Below, piece after piece: positions 34,811 through 46,615 of a stretch of DNA of 64,000 bases. Under the pieces are notes generated by a model that was not told the origin of the DNA, made no database searches, and saw nothing but the letters and a program-made list of their open reading frames with translations. The position numbers were made by a program, and so were the translations under genes. How positions within the stretch are numbered: position 1 is the first letter of the stretch; every line of letters starts with the position of its first letter. Source of the DNA: DATEDA01 sp963827595 (GTDB lineage Bacteria > Pseudomonadota > Gammaproteobacteria > Burkholderiales > SG8-39); contig CAWHBT010000009.1 of NCBI GenBank assembly GCA_963827595.1, positions 6,556 to 70,555 on the forward strand. The letters run 5' to 3'.

Positions 34811-35689
34811 ATGAAGTACTTCCGCCCCCGCCGGTCGATGCTGTACTCGCCGGCGAACAACCTGCGCTTCCTCGAGAAGGCAGCCGGGCTCCACACCGAC
34901 TGCGTGGTCATGGATCTCGAGGAGACGATCGTCCCCGAAGCCAAGGAGGCCGCGCGCGCGAACGTCGTCAAGGCGCTGCAGACCTACGACTACGGCCACC
35001 GCGAGGTGATCGTGCGGGTCAACCGTCTCGGGTCCCCATGGTTCGACGGCGACCTGCGGGCGGTGGCGCGCGCCGGCGCGCACGCGATCCTCTTTCCGCG
35101 GATCGAGAGCCGGCAGGAGGTGCTCGACTGCGTCGCCGCGCTCAACCGTGCGGGCGGCGATGCCCTGCCGGTGATGCTGATGATCGAGACCCCGTTCGGC
35201 GTGCTGCGCGCCGAGGAGATCGCCGGCGCCTCGGACCGCATCGCTTGTCTCGTCATGGGCACCGCCGACCTCACCAACCACCTGCACGCCCGCCCGCATC
35301 CCGAGCGGCTGCATCTCCTCACGAGCCTGTCGCTCGTGATCCTCGCGGCCCGCGCGCATGGCCGCTCGGTCGTCGACGGCATCCAGTCCAACCTCAAGGA
35401 CATGCGCACCTTCGAGTACTCCTGCCGGCTCGGCCGCGACCTGGGCCTCGACGGGAAGACGCTGGTGCATCCGGACCAGCTCGTGTACTGCAACGAGGCG
35501 TACACCCCGAAGTCGGCCGAGATCACGCACGCGGTGGAGGTGATCGCCGCGTTCGAGAAAGCCGCCTCCGAGGGCCGCGGCAACGTCGTGGTGAGCGGGC
35601 GGCTCATCGAGCAGATGCACGTCGTCGCCGCACGGCGGATCGTCGCGCTCGACGAGCGGATCCGCCGGATGCACACCGCCGCGGCCTAG
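34811..35689 (+). CDS. CitE-like HpcH/HpaI aldolase (malyl/citramalyl-CoA-lyase type)
   Basis: A 292-residue TIM-barrel lyase with the standard CitE layout: RRSMLYSPANN, the acidic VMDLEETIVPEAK, the substrate Arg in VIVRVNRLGS, the metal Glu in LMIETPFGVL, MGTADLTNHL and KTLVHPDQL. Stand-alone CitE proteins (no citrate lyase alpha or gamma genes nearby) act on malyl-CoA, beta-methylmalyl-CoA or citramalyl-CoA. It starts six bases after the mdh stop. The next gene is a MaoC-type hydratase, which would supply the hydroxyacyl-CoA for cleavage. Confidence 0.82.
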   Translation: MKYFRPRRSMLYSPANNLRFLEKAAGLHTDCVVMDLEETIVPEAKEAARANVVKALQTYDYGHREVIVRVNRLGSPWFDGDLRAVARAGAHAILFPRIESRQEVLDCVAALNRAGGDALPVMLMIETPFGVLRAEEIAGASDRIACLVMGTADLTNHLHARPHPERLHLLTSLSLVILAARAHGRSVVDGIQSNLKDMRTFEYSCRLGRDLGLDGKTLVHPDQLVYCNEAYTPKSAEITHAVEVIAAFEKAASEGRGNVVVSGRLIEQMHVVAARRIVALDERIRRMHTAAA

Positions 35690-35693
35690 GGCG

Positions 35694-36751
35694 ATGTCGG
35701 CGAAGCCGCGGCCGGGCCGGTTCTTCGAGGACTTTCGGCTCGGCAGCCGCATCGTCCACCCGACCCCCCGCACGCTCACCGACGGCGACTGCGCGCTCTA
35801 CATCGCGCTGACCGGCGCGCGCCAGGTCCTGCCCAGCGCCGCGCCGGTGGCGAAGGCGCTCGGCTATCGCGACCGGCCGATCGACGACCTGCTCGTGTTC
35901 CACGTCGCGTTCGGCAAGACCGTTCCCGACATCTCGCTCAACGCGGTCGCGAACCTCGGTTACGCCGACGTCCGGTTCCTCGCCCCCTGCTACCCCGGCG
36001 ACACCCTCAGCGCGGAATCCGAGGTGATCGGGCTGCGCGAGAACTCGAGCCGCCGGTCGGGCATCGTGTACGTCCGCTCGAACGCGTTCAACCAGTCGGG
36101 CGAGCTCGTGCTCACGTGGGTGCGCTGGGTCATGGTGAACAAGCGCTCGGACGAGCCCGGACCGCGGCCGGTGGTGCCGCAGCTGCCGGCGGTCGTGCCG
36201 GCGGAGCGCCTCGCCGTCCCGGCGTTCCTCCGCGCCGCGAAGTTCGACACGACGCTCACCGGGGCGACCGACCTCTGGGACGACTACGAGGTCGGCGAGC
36301 GCATCGACCACCCCTCCGGGCTCACGGTCGACGAGTCGGATCACACGCTCGCGACCAGGCTCTACCAGAACAACGCCCGGGTGCACTTCGACGAGCTCGC
36401 GATGCGGAAGTCGTCGTTCGGGCGGCGGCTCGTCTACGGCGGCCACGTCATCTCGGTCTGCCGCGCGCTCGCCTACGACGGGCTCGAGAACGCGCTCGCG
36501 ATCGCGGCAATCAACGGCGGCAGCCACACCAATCCGACCGTCGCCGGCGACACGCTCTACGCCGTGAGCGAGGTGCGCGAGAAGTGGCGGCTCCCCGGCC
36601 GCGACGATCTCGGCGCGCTGCGCCTGCGCCTCGTCGGGCTCAAGAATCTGCCGCCCGCCGAGCTCGGATCCCCGATCGCGCCCGACGGCGCATACCCCCC
36701 GAGCATCGTGCTCGACCTCGACTACACCGTGCTGATGCCGAGAAGGCTGCC

Positions 36752-36755
<4 letters not shown>
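35694..36755 (+). CDS. MaoC-family double-hotdog hydratase, mesaconyl-CoA-hydratase-like
   Basis: A 353-residue protein made of two hotdog halves. The first contains FEDFRLGSRIVHPTPRTLTD and VRFLAPCYPGDTLSAES. The second contains YEVGERIDHPSG, a hydratase-like stretch from HFDELAMRKSSFGRRLVYG to HVISVCRALAYDG, and NGGSHTNPTVAGDTLYAVSEV. Size and two-domain plan fit mesaconyl-CoA hydratase (Mch) of the ethylmalonyl-CoA and related pathways. Itaconyl-CoA hydratase or another C5 hydratase remain possible. It lies between two CitE-like genes; its stop overlaps the next start (ATGA). The ethylmalonyl-CoA mutase and crotonyl-CoA carboxylase genes are not in the window. Confidence 0.68.
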
Positions 36756-37744
<989 letters not shown>

Positions 37745-37808
37745 TCCCGGCGCTTGACGGGCCGCGATGCCCGTGTCATAAGGGTCTGAATTCATGAAGG
37801 AGTCCGCC

Positions 37809-38192
37809 ATGAGACGCCTCGTGTGCCTGGTCGCCGCCGCCGCCGTTGCCCTGCCCGCGCTCGCCGCCGCCCCCGCCGACGATCTGCTCGGCACTTGGGA
37901 GTGCCGCGTCCCGGGCGGCCCGCCGACCAAGACCCCGCCGATCGTGTGGTTCGGCGCCGCGCAGACGGCCGGCGCGACCGCGGGGACCACCATCGACCTC
38001 GACGGGTTCGCCCGTACGGTCTCCGGGATCTCCGAGGTCGTGTCCGACGCCGGCGGGTGGTGGAAGATCCAGCCGGAGCAGGGCGAGCCGTTCCTCGTCC
38101 AGACGCTCCCGTCGCGCGGCAGCACCCCGCAGATGTCGCTCCGCCGCGGCACCTCGTCCTACAACTGCCTGCGCCTGCCGCGCTACAGCTGA
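37809..38192 (+). CDS. Small secreted protein of unknown function
   Basis: A 127-residue protein starting at ATG 37809, seven bases after AAGGAG; an upstream in-frame ATG overlaps that ribosome-binding site and is less likely. A Sec signal peptide (to ALAAAPA near residue 20) is followed by a compact domain beginning DDLLGTWECRV, with a second Cys in YNCLRLP near the end, so one disulfide is possible. The LLGTWEC opening resembles small beta-barrel periplasmic proteins, but I recognise no family. It sits between a cytoplasmic lyase and acnA. Confidence 0.65.
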   Translation: MRRLVCLVAAAAVALPALAAAPADDLLGTWECRVPGGPPTKTPPIVWFGAAQTAGATAGTTIDLDGFARTVSGISEVVSDAGGWWKIQPEQGEPFLVQTLPSRGSTPQMSLRRGTSSYNCLRLPRYS

Positions 38193-38205
38193 CGCACGCC
38201 TGAGG

Positions 38206-38225
38206 GCGCCGCCACCCGGCGGCGC
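38206..38225 (+). terminator. Hairpin after the small secreted protein gene
   Basis: GCGCCGCC (38206-38213), a four-base loop ACCC, GGCGGCGC (38218-38225). It is a perfect eight-base-pair GC stem 14 bases after the stop, with no T-run, so a weak or Rho-assisted terminator. A TAAAAT at 38240-38245 downstream could be a -10 box for acnA. Confidence 0.4.
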
Positions 38226-38340
38226 TCGCTCTCTCGCCTTAAAATAGCCGTTCGCCCCGGCGCACGTTGCCGCGCGCGGCGGCGTCGAGCCGCGTCCCGC
38301 ACGCACGCACCCGTCCCCCAGACCAATAAGGAAACCATCG

Positions 38341-41052
<2,712 letters not shown>

Positions 41053-41069
41053 TCCCCCGCCTCGCTGCG

Positions 41070-41555
41070 CTAGTGGTGGTGCCCGCCGGCGCCGTGCGGG
41101 TGGCCGTGCGCGATCTCCTCGGGCACGGCGGGGCGGACGTCGAGGACGTTGCACCGGAACTCGATCGTCTGTCCGGCGAGGGGATGGTTGCCGTCGAGCG
41201 TGACCTCGTCCCCGACGACCTTCGCGACGCGGAACGCGACCGGGTGCGCATGGTCATCGTGCGTCACCTCGCCTTCGAACCGCATCCCCACCTTCACCTT
41301 GCCCTGGAAGCGGCTGCGCGGCTCGGTCCGGACGAGCGTCGGATCGTGCGGGCCGAAAGCGTCCTCGGGCTCGAGCCTGACCCGCGCGCGCTCGCCCGCT
41401 TCCTTCCCGGCGAGCGCCTCCTCGACCTTCGGAAAGATGCCGCCGTAGCCCCCGTGCAGGTAGACGAGGGGCTCGTTCCCGCGCTCGAGGAGGCTCCCCT
41501 GGCCGTCGAACACCTCGTACTTCAGGGTGACCACGCTGTTCTTGATGATCTTCAT
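41070..41555 (-). CDS. slyD: FKBP-type peptidyl-prolyl isomerase SlyD
   Basis: A 161-residue prolyl isomerase/chaperone. FKBP strands (VVTLKYEVFDGQGSLLER), LVYLHGGYGGIFPKVEEALA, the insert-in-flap domain (EPEDAFGPHDPTLVRT) and NHPLAGQTIEFRCNVLDV match SlyD. The short tail HGHPHGAGGHHH is His-rich and should bind nickel or other metals, as in E. coli SlyD, but is much shorter. It converges with acnA. Confidence 0.93.
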   Translation of the reverse strand: MKIIKNSVVTLKYEVFDGQGSLLERGNEPLVYLHGGYGGIFPKVEEALAGKEAGERARVRLEPEDAFGPHDPTLVRTEPRSRFQGKVKVGMRFEGEVTHDDHAHPVAFRVAKVVGDEVTLDGNHPLAGQTIEFRCNVLDVRPAVPEEIAHGHPHGAGGHHH

Positions 41556-41655
41556 CGGTGCGTCCGCGCCGGCGAAAGGGGCGAACTGTAACCCTTGCGC
41601 GCGGCCGGCGTCGAGTTAGACTCCGATCCGTGGCACTCGTGAAGCAGCGTCGAAC

Positions 41656-42018
41656 GTGATCCACCCGGCCCGCGCGGCCCTCGGCGCGGCGCTCGTTGCG
41701 CTCGCGGTCGGGTGCGCCGAGCCCGCGCTCAAGCCCTCTCCCCCTCCCCCCGAGCCCGAAGCGGCGCCGAAGATCGGCGTGGTCGGTCTCATCGTCGTGA
41801 ACAAGGAGCGCGGCCTGACGCGCGAGAACTGGCAGGACGTCGTCAAAGGCCTCTTCTCCACCGAGGCCGACAAGAACGTCATCACGACCCGGTACGACGT
41901 GACCGTGTTTTACGACGACGGGACGAGCGGGGTCGTCACGGTCGATCAGAAGCCCGGCTACCAGGCCGGTCAGCGCGTTCGCGTCGTCGGCAGCAAGATC
42001 GAGCCGCTGCGGCGGTAG
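41656..42018 (+). CDS. Small lipoprotein of unknown function
   Basis: A 120-residue predicted lipoprotein starting with GTG at 41656. The lipobox ALAVGC is followed by A at +2 (outer-membrane sorting) and a Pro-rich tether (KPSPPPPEPEAAPK). The folded part ends in YDVTVFYDDGTSGVVTVDQK and GYQAGQRVRVVGSKIEPL, resembling the C-terminal half of SlyB/17-kDa surface-antigen lipoproteins without the glycine zipper. It is divergent from slyD by about 100 bases. Confidence 0.6.
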   Translation: MIHPARAALGAALVALAVGCAEPALKPSPPPPEPEAAPKIGVVGLIVVNKERGLTRENWQDVVKGLFSTEADKNVITTRYDVTVFYDDGTSGVVTVDQKPGYQAGQRVRVVGSKIEPLRR

Positions 42019-42019
42019 G

Positions 42020-42454
42020 CTAACCCTCGCCCGCGGCCCGCTGGAACGCGGCGACGATCTCCTCGGGAATCGGAATCGACTGCAGTCGACCGGCGTGCTC
42101 CGGGTGCTGCCGTCCGACCACGCGCACCTCCCGGCCCTCGAACAGGAGCTCGCCGCCCCGCACGCCGCGGTGGAGGAGCGTGAAGCGCCGCTCGCTCCAC
42201 TGCTCGACCGCGCTCTGGACCTCGATCGGGTCGCCGTAGCTCGACGGCCGCATGAACCGCGCCGACGCGTCGACGATCGGAAAACCGAGGATGCCGTAGC
42301 GCTCCAGCAGCGTCCGCTTGGGCGGCAGGAGCTGCTCGAGGATCATCCGGCCCGCGGCGTCGAACCACCGGAAGTAGTTCGGATAGAACACGATGTCCGC
42401 CGGGTCGCAGTCGCCCCACTGGACGATCACGTTCAGCGTCGTGGCCGGCCGCAC
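42020..42454 (-). CDS. 4-hydroxybenzoyl-CoA-thioesterase-like hotdog enzyme
   Basis: A 144-residue hotdog thioesterase. The N-terminal VQWGDCDPADIVFYPNYFRW carries the catalytic Asp in exactly the form of 4-hydroxybenzoyl-CoA thioesterases. GTG at 42454 starts immediately after the stop of the LigB-type dioxygenase gene. As the last gene of the aromatic operon it may release a CoA-bound aromatic or ring-cleavage product, or simply salvage CoA. Confidence 0.82.
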   Translation of the reverse strand: MRPATTLNVIVQWGDCDPADIVFYPNYFRWFDAAGRMILEQLLPPKRTLLERYGILGFPIVDASARFMRPSSYGDPIEVQSAVEQWSERRFTLLHRGVRGGELLFEGREVRVVGRQHPEHAGRLQSIPIPEEIVAAFQRAAGEG

Positions 42455-42456
42455 TG

Positions 42457-43308
42457 CTAGTGGACTTTCGCGAGCGTCTCGGGAGCGGCGACGAGCACGT
42501 TCGCGTTGCCGCTCGCCGACGACTGCGCGTACTCCCCGAACTCCCGCCCGGCGAGCGGCCGGCCCTCGGCCTGGAGCGCCTGGACGACCCCGAGCAGCGT
42601 CGCGAGGACCCGCCCGCCCATCTCCGCCCCGGTGAAACGGCTGTAGGCGGTGAACCCGGCGACGGCTTCGTCGATCGCGCCCGCCTTCAGCTGCTCGATG
42701 AACCGCCGGTCGGCCTCCATCCGCTCCGGCGTGGGCCAATTGTGCCGCCCGCGCACCAGGATGTGGCTGAATGCCGTGCTCGCGAGGAACACCACCCGCC
42801 GCCCGAGGCGCTTCGCGGTCGCGTGCACCGCGGCTCCGGCCCGCATGCACTCGGCGTGGTCGGCCATCAGCACGGTCGGGATCCCGACCACCGCCACCTC
42901 GGCCTGGGGATCGAGGTGCGAGAGCGGGACGAAGGTGCCGTAGTCCCATTCATAGTGTGGCGAGTCGTTCCGAGCGGCCGGGACGCTGGCGCGGCCGAAC
43001 TCCTCGAAGAGGGCGCCGCCGAACTCCGGGTCGCCGCGGTACTTGTAGGGAATCCCCGGGATGAGGTTGGGCGCCTCGTCCGCGACGCAGTGCCCCTCGT
43101 GCACCGGCTGGCAGGTCGGAAGCCAGTCGAACGTCGCGACCCAGTGCGTCGAGGCGATCACCCAGAGATCGGGCTTGAGCGCGCGCCGGATCGCCGCGCC
43201 CAGCGTGCGCTCGCCGGCGACGAGCGTCTGCTGGAAGTCGGGCGTGATCTCGGCGCGGCCCATCGTGGGCACGTGCGCGACCGTTGCTGCGGCGATGACC
43301 CCCGTCAT
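42457..43308 (-). CDS. Class III extradiol ring-cleavage dioxygenase (LigB-type)
   Basis: A 283-residue LigB-fold protein. Candidate Fe(II) ligands are early histidines in TVAHVPTMG and IASTHWVATFDW, with a conserved middle block PHYEWDYGTFVPLSHLDP and STAFSHILVRG. This class opens protocatechuate-, homoprotocatechuate- or gallate-like rings. Its ATG overlaps the PdxA-like stop (ATGA), so it is translationally coupled to the enzyme that would produce its dihydroxy substrate. Exact substrate not determinable. Confidence 0.78.
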   Translation of the reverse strand: MTGVIAAATVAHVPTMGRAEITPDFQQTLVAGERTLGAAIRRALKPDLWVIASTHWVATFDWLPTCQPVHEGHCVADEAPNLIPGIPYKYRGDPEFGGALFEEFGRASVPAARNDSPHYEWDYGTFVPLSHLDPQAEVAVVGIPTVLMADHAECMRAGAAVHATAKRLGRRVVFLASTAFSHILVRGRHNWPTPERMEADRRFIEQLKAGAIDEAVAGFTAYSRFTGAEMGGRVLATLLGVVQALQAEGRPLAGREFGEYAQSSASGNANVLVAAPETLAKVH

Positions 43309-44327
43309 GCGACTCCTCTCTTCTCGTTGACCGACCCCGCGGCCGGCGTACCGACCAGCCGCGCGACGGCCTCGACCATCGCCTCGGCGCTCGCGCGGCC
43401 CTGGCCGGCGATGTCGAGCGCCGAGCCGTGCGCCACCGAGGAGAACAGCACCGGCGTCCCGATCGTCAGGCCCGCGGTGCGGTTGCGAGCCTGGAGCTTG
43501 GCTGCGATGTGACCCTGATCATGGATCATGACGACGAACGCGTCGTAGCCAGGCTTGTGAAACATCGTGTCCGCCCCGAACGGGCCGTCGGCGGCGATGC
43601 CGTCGCGCCGCGCCGCTTCGATCGCCGGCGCGATCACCTGGATCTCCTCGTCGCCGAACATGCCCGCCTCTCCGGCGTGAGGGTTGAGGCCGCCCACGGC
43701 GATCCGCGGCGCCGGAACCCCGAGCCGCTGGAGCGCTTCGCGCGTTGCCCGCAGCACCCGCTCGACGCGCTGGCGCGTCAGGAGCTCGATCGCCCGCCGC
43801 AGGCTCACGTGAAGGGTGGCGTGGACGATGCGCGTCGCGTCGAAGCAGAGCATCAGGAACGCGTCCTCCGGCGCGACGCCGGTGCAGCGCGCGACGAACG
43901 ACGGATAGCCATCGAACTCGATGCCCGCCTGATGGATCGCGAGCTCGGTCTGCGGCGCGGCGACGACCGCATCGACGTGTCCCGCGAGCGCGGCGGCGAT
44001 GGCGGCGCGCGCGGCGTCGGTCGCAGCCCGCCCGTGGGCCGCGCGCACCTCGCCGAGCTCGAGACGATCGTTGCCGAAGTGATCGAGCGCCACCAGCGCC
44101 ACGGCGCCGTCGCTCCACGCCACCTCTTCGGGTCTCGCGAACGTCCGGACCGTGGCCGTGATTCCGCACGCCGCGGCGTGGGCCTGGACGGCGCGCGGAT
44201 CGCCGAACAGCATCGGCCGGGCGATCCGCGTCACGCGCGGATCGAGCGCCGTCTTGAGCGCGATCTCGGGTCCGACGCCCGCCGGGTCGCCGATCGCGAT
44301 GCCGACCCTTGGCAGCGAGGCCGTCAC
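43305..44327 (-). CDS. PdxA/TphB-family dehydrogenase (catabolic type)
   Basis: A 340-residue member of the 4-hydroxythreonine-4-phosphate dehydrogenase family: GIAIGDPAGVGPEIALKT, HVSLRRAIELL, VGGLNPHAGEAGMFGDEE, MIHDQGHIAAK. Of the three metal-binding histidines of PdxA two are kept (in TLHVSLR and NPHAGE), but the first, in GHTE of the biosynthetic enzyme, is replaced by Tyr in FDGYPSF. TphB of terephthalate degradation, which oxidises and decarboxylates a carboxylated cis-diol, belongs to this family. The coupling (GTGA) to a Rieske oxygenase fits that role better than vitamin B6 synthesis. Confidence 0.8.
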   Translation of the reverse strand: MTASLPRVGIAIGDPAGVGPEIALKTALDPRVTRIARPMLFGDPRAVQAHAAACGITATVRTFARPEEVAWSDGAVALVALDHFGNDRLELGEVRAAHGRAATDAARAAIAAALAGHVDAVVAAPQTELAIHQAGIEFDGYPSFVARCTGVAPEDAFLMLCFDATRIVHATLHVSLRRAIELLTRQRVERVLRATREALQRLGVPAPRIAVGGLNPHAGEAGMFGDEEIQVIAPAIEAARRDGIAADGPFGADTMFHKPGYDAFVVMIHDQGHIAAKLQARNRTAGLTIGTPVLFSSVAHGSALDIAGQGRASAEAMVEAVARLVGTPAAGSVNEKRGVA

Positions 44328-45610
44328 ACGCTCACCGGGTCGGTGCCGAGCGGGCGGAAGAGACCGTCGTGCGCGCCGTCCTTGAACGGCACGTCCTTCG
44401 GCAGCTCGATCGCGCACGAGCGGACGCGCTGCGCCGCGGCCGCGATCCCGGGGATCGGTTTCCCGGCCCGGTTCGCCCGCGCCGCTTCCAGCAGCGCCCG
44501 CCGGGTGGTGACGATCCCGACGTCGGTGGTCACGAGATTCTCGCGCGCCCGGTCGACGATCGGCCCCATGCTCTCCTGGAGCGAGGCGTCCTGCATGGCG
44601 ATGCCCTCGACCCCGCTGAACGAGTGGCCGGCCTTCTGGGCGGCGCGATCCATCAGATAGTCGTTGCGCTTGTTCGCGAGCGGGATGAAGGTGCCGGGGA
44701 TGTACTTCACGTGGATGCCGTGCCCGGACTGCATTGCCGTCACCTCGTCGCGCGTGAGGCCGCGGCGCGGGTGGTAGCTGATGCTCCAGGCCCAGCAGCT
44801 CACGTCGTCGATGGGCACCCATGCGTGACCGTTGATCGGGTGCCCGCTCCGGGGCGGGATCAGCGTGAAGACCGGCGCGACCCACGGCGTGATGCGCCAG
44901 TAGTACCGGTCGTCGTCGGCCAGGCGCCGGGCGCCGATCAGCAGCCCGCCGTCGAACGGCACCACCTCGAAGTGCGGCATCCGGTCCCGCTCGTTGTACA
45001 CGTTGCCCTTCGAGCCGACGAACAGCGGGTCGCGCTTGAGCGCCGGGCCGTGCAGGAACGAGACGTGGCTGGAATCGATCCCCCCCTCCAGGGCCTGCAG
45101 GTAGTTGCATTCCTGCACGCGTTTCGTAGTGAACCGGTTCGCGGCCGGGACCATCGCCCATTCGTGCTCCGGCGGCTCGGGCCGGAGCGCCGGCGGGCCC
45201 ATGTAGGTCCAGATCACGCCGCCGCGCTCGATGCAGGGATAGCTCTTCAGCCGGATGCGGCTGCGCGTGCCGAGCGCCTCCGGCTCCGAGGGAAGATCGA
45301 CGCACTGGCCCGTGACGTCGTATTTCCAGCCGTGGTAGGGGCAGCGCAGGCCCGATTCCTCGTTCCGCCCGAACCACAGCGAGACGCCGCGGTGCGCGCA
45401 GAACTCGTCGATGAGGCCGATCCGGCCCCCGGTATCGCGGAATCCGACCAGCTTCTCGGACAGGAGCTGCACCCGGACCGGCGGGCAATCGGGCTCCGGC
45501 AGCTCGTCGGCGAGCAGCGCCGGGATCCAGTACCGCCGGAGCAGATCACCCATCAGGCTCCCTGGGCCCGTCTGGGTCAGCTCCTCGTTCCGCTCCTGCG
45601 GCATGCCCAT
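44324..45610 (-). CDS. Rieske aromatic-ring-hydroxylating oxygenase (phthalate 4,5-dioxygenase-like)
   Basis: A 428-residue oxygenase alpha subunit. The Rieske ligands are CAHRG and CPYHGW about 19 residues apart, and the mononuclear iron site is in ALEGGIDSSHVSFLH. The opening TQTGPGSLMGDLLRRYWIPA is typical of the phthalate 4,5-dioxygenase group, which works as alpha-only oligomers with a separate reductase. No beta subunit or reductase gene is adjacent. It is coupled to the PdxA/TphB-like gene, suggesting that an aromatic carboxylate is dihydroxylated and then rearomatised. Confidence 0.87.
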   Translation of the reverse strand: MGMPQERNEELTQTGPGSLMGDLLRRYWIPALLADELPEPDCPPVRVQLLSEKLVGFRDTGGRIGLIDEFCAHRGVSLWFGRNEESGLRCPYHGWKYDVTGQCVDLPSEPEALGTRSRIRLKSYPCIERGGVIWTYMGPPALRPEPPEHEWAMVPAANRFTTKRVQECNYLQALEGGIDSSHVSFLHGPALKRDPLFVGSKGNVYNERDRMPHFEVVPFDGGLLIGARRLADDDRYYWRITPWVAPVFTLIPPRSGHPINGHAWVPIDDVSCWAWSISYHPRRGLTRDEVTAMQSGHGIHVKYIPGTFIPLANKRNDYLMDRAAQKAGHSFSGVEGIAMQDASLQESMGPIVDRARENLVTTDVGIVTTRRALLEAARANRAGKPIPGIAAAAQRVRSCAIELPKDVPFKDGAHDGLFRPLGTDPVSV

Positions 45611-45626
45611 GATCGTGCCTCGCGCC

Positions 45627-46592
45627 CTACTTCATCGCCTTCGCGAGCGGCGTCCAACGTGCGATCTCCACGCGCACGAAGTCCGTGAACCCGGCCGCGT
45701 CGAGCTCGTTGGCCTCGAACCCTTCCGGCGCGAATCGCTCGCGCACTTCGGGCGATTGCAGGATCACGCGCACCTCCGAATTGAGCCGGGCCACGATCGG
45801 TTGCGGCAGGCCCGCCGGTCCGGAAAGCGCGAACCACGTGATCCCCACGATGTCCGGATAGCCGCTCTCGACGTACGTCGGCACCCCGGCGAAGTCCGGA
45901 AGCGGCTTCGCCGACGAGACCGCGAGCGGGCGCGCCTTCCCGGCCTTGATCTGGGTGGCGGCGGTCGTGAGCGTGGTGGACGTGGCTGGAATGTGCCCGC
46001 CGATCAGGTCGGCGATCGCGAGGGCCGCCCCCTTGTAAGGCACGTGCGTCAGGTTCGCGCCGCTCATCGTCCTCAGCATCTCGACGATCAGGTGCCCGTG
46101 CGTGCCCTGGCCGGGCGATCCGAAGCTCAAGCCTTCGGGGCGCGATTTCGACAGCGCGATGAACTCCTTCAGGTCCCGCGCCGGGAGGCTCGGATGCACG
46201 ATGAGCACGGTCGGCGGACCGCCGAACAGCGCGATGTGGGTGAAGCTCTTCAGCGGATCGAACGGGACCGGAGTCATCGCCGGGGCGATCACGTGGGAGG
46301 CGATGCCGGAGACGACGAGGGTGTAGCCGTCGGGCGGCGCCTTCGCCACGAGCTCCGACCCGATGACCCCGCCGGCCCCGGGCCGGTTCTCGACAATGAA
46401 GTTCTGGTTGAGCCGCGTTGTGAGTTTGTCGGCCACTAGTCGGCCGAGCGTGTCGGCGCTGCCGCCGGGCGGGAACGGCGCGACGATTTTCACCGGCCGG
46501 GCCGGCCAGTCCTGCGCGAGTGCCCCGGGCGCAACCGCTGCGGCGGCGAGGACGCCCGCCGCGGCGAGCCGGGTGAGCGTCCTTCCGGTCAT
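45627..46592 (-). CDS. TctC-type (Bug) periplasmic solute-binding protein
   Basis: A 321-residue binding protein with a Sec signal peptide (AAAVAPGALAQ, cut near residue 26). Family blocks are WPARPVKIVAPFPPGGSADTLGR, ENRPGAGGVIGSE, LTHVPYKGAALAIADLIGG and a C-terminal LNSEVRVILQSPEVRERF. It captures carboxylates in the periplasm. The membrane partners TctA and TctB are not in the window, as is common for these proteins. TphC, the terephthalate-binding protein, is of this family, so it could deliver the Rieske substrate. Confidence 0.88.
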   Translation of the reverse strand: MTGRTLTRLAAAGVLAAAAVAPGALAQDWPARPVKIVAPFPPGGSADTLGRLVADKLTTRLNQNFIVENRPGAGGVIGSELVAKAPPDGYTLVVSGIASHVIAPAMTPVPFDPLKSFTHIALFGGPPTVLIVHPSLPARDLKEFIALSKSRPEGLSFGSPGQGTHGHLIVEMLRTMSGANLTHVPYKGAALAIADLIGGHIPATSTTLTTAATQIKAGKARPLAVSSAKPLPDFAGVPTYVESGYPDIVGITWFALSGPAGLPQPIVARLNSEVRVILQSPEVRERFAPEGFEANELDAAGFTDFVRVEIARWTPLAKAMK

Positions 46593-46615
46593 GGCGGCCC
46601 GAATGCGCGCTCCGC

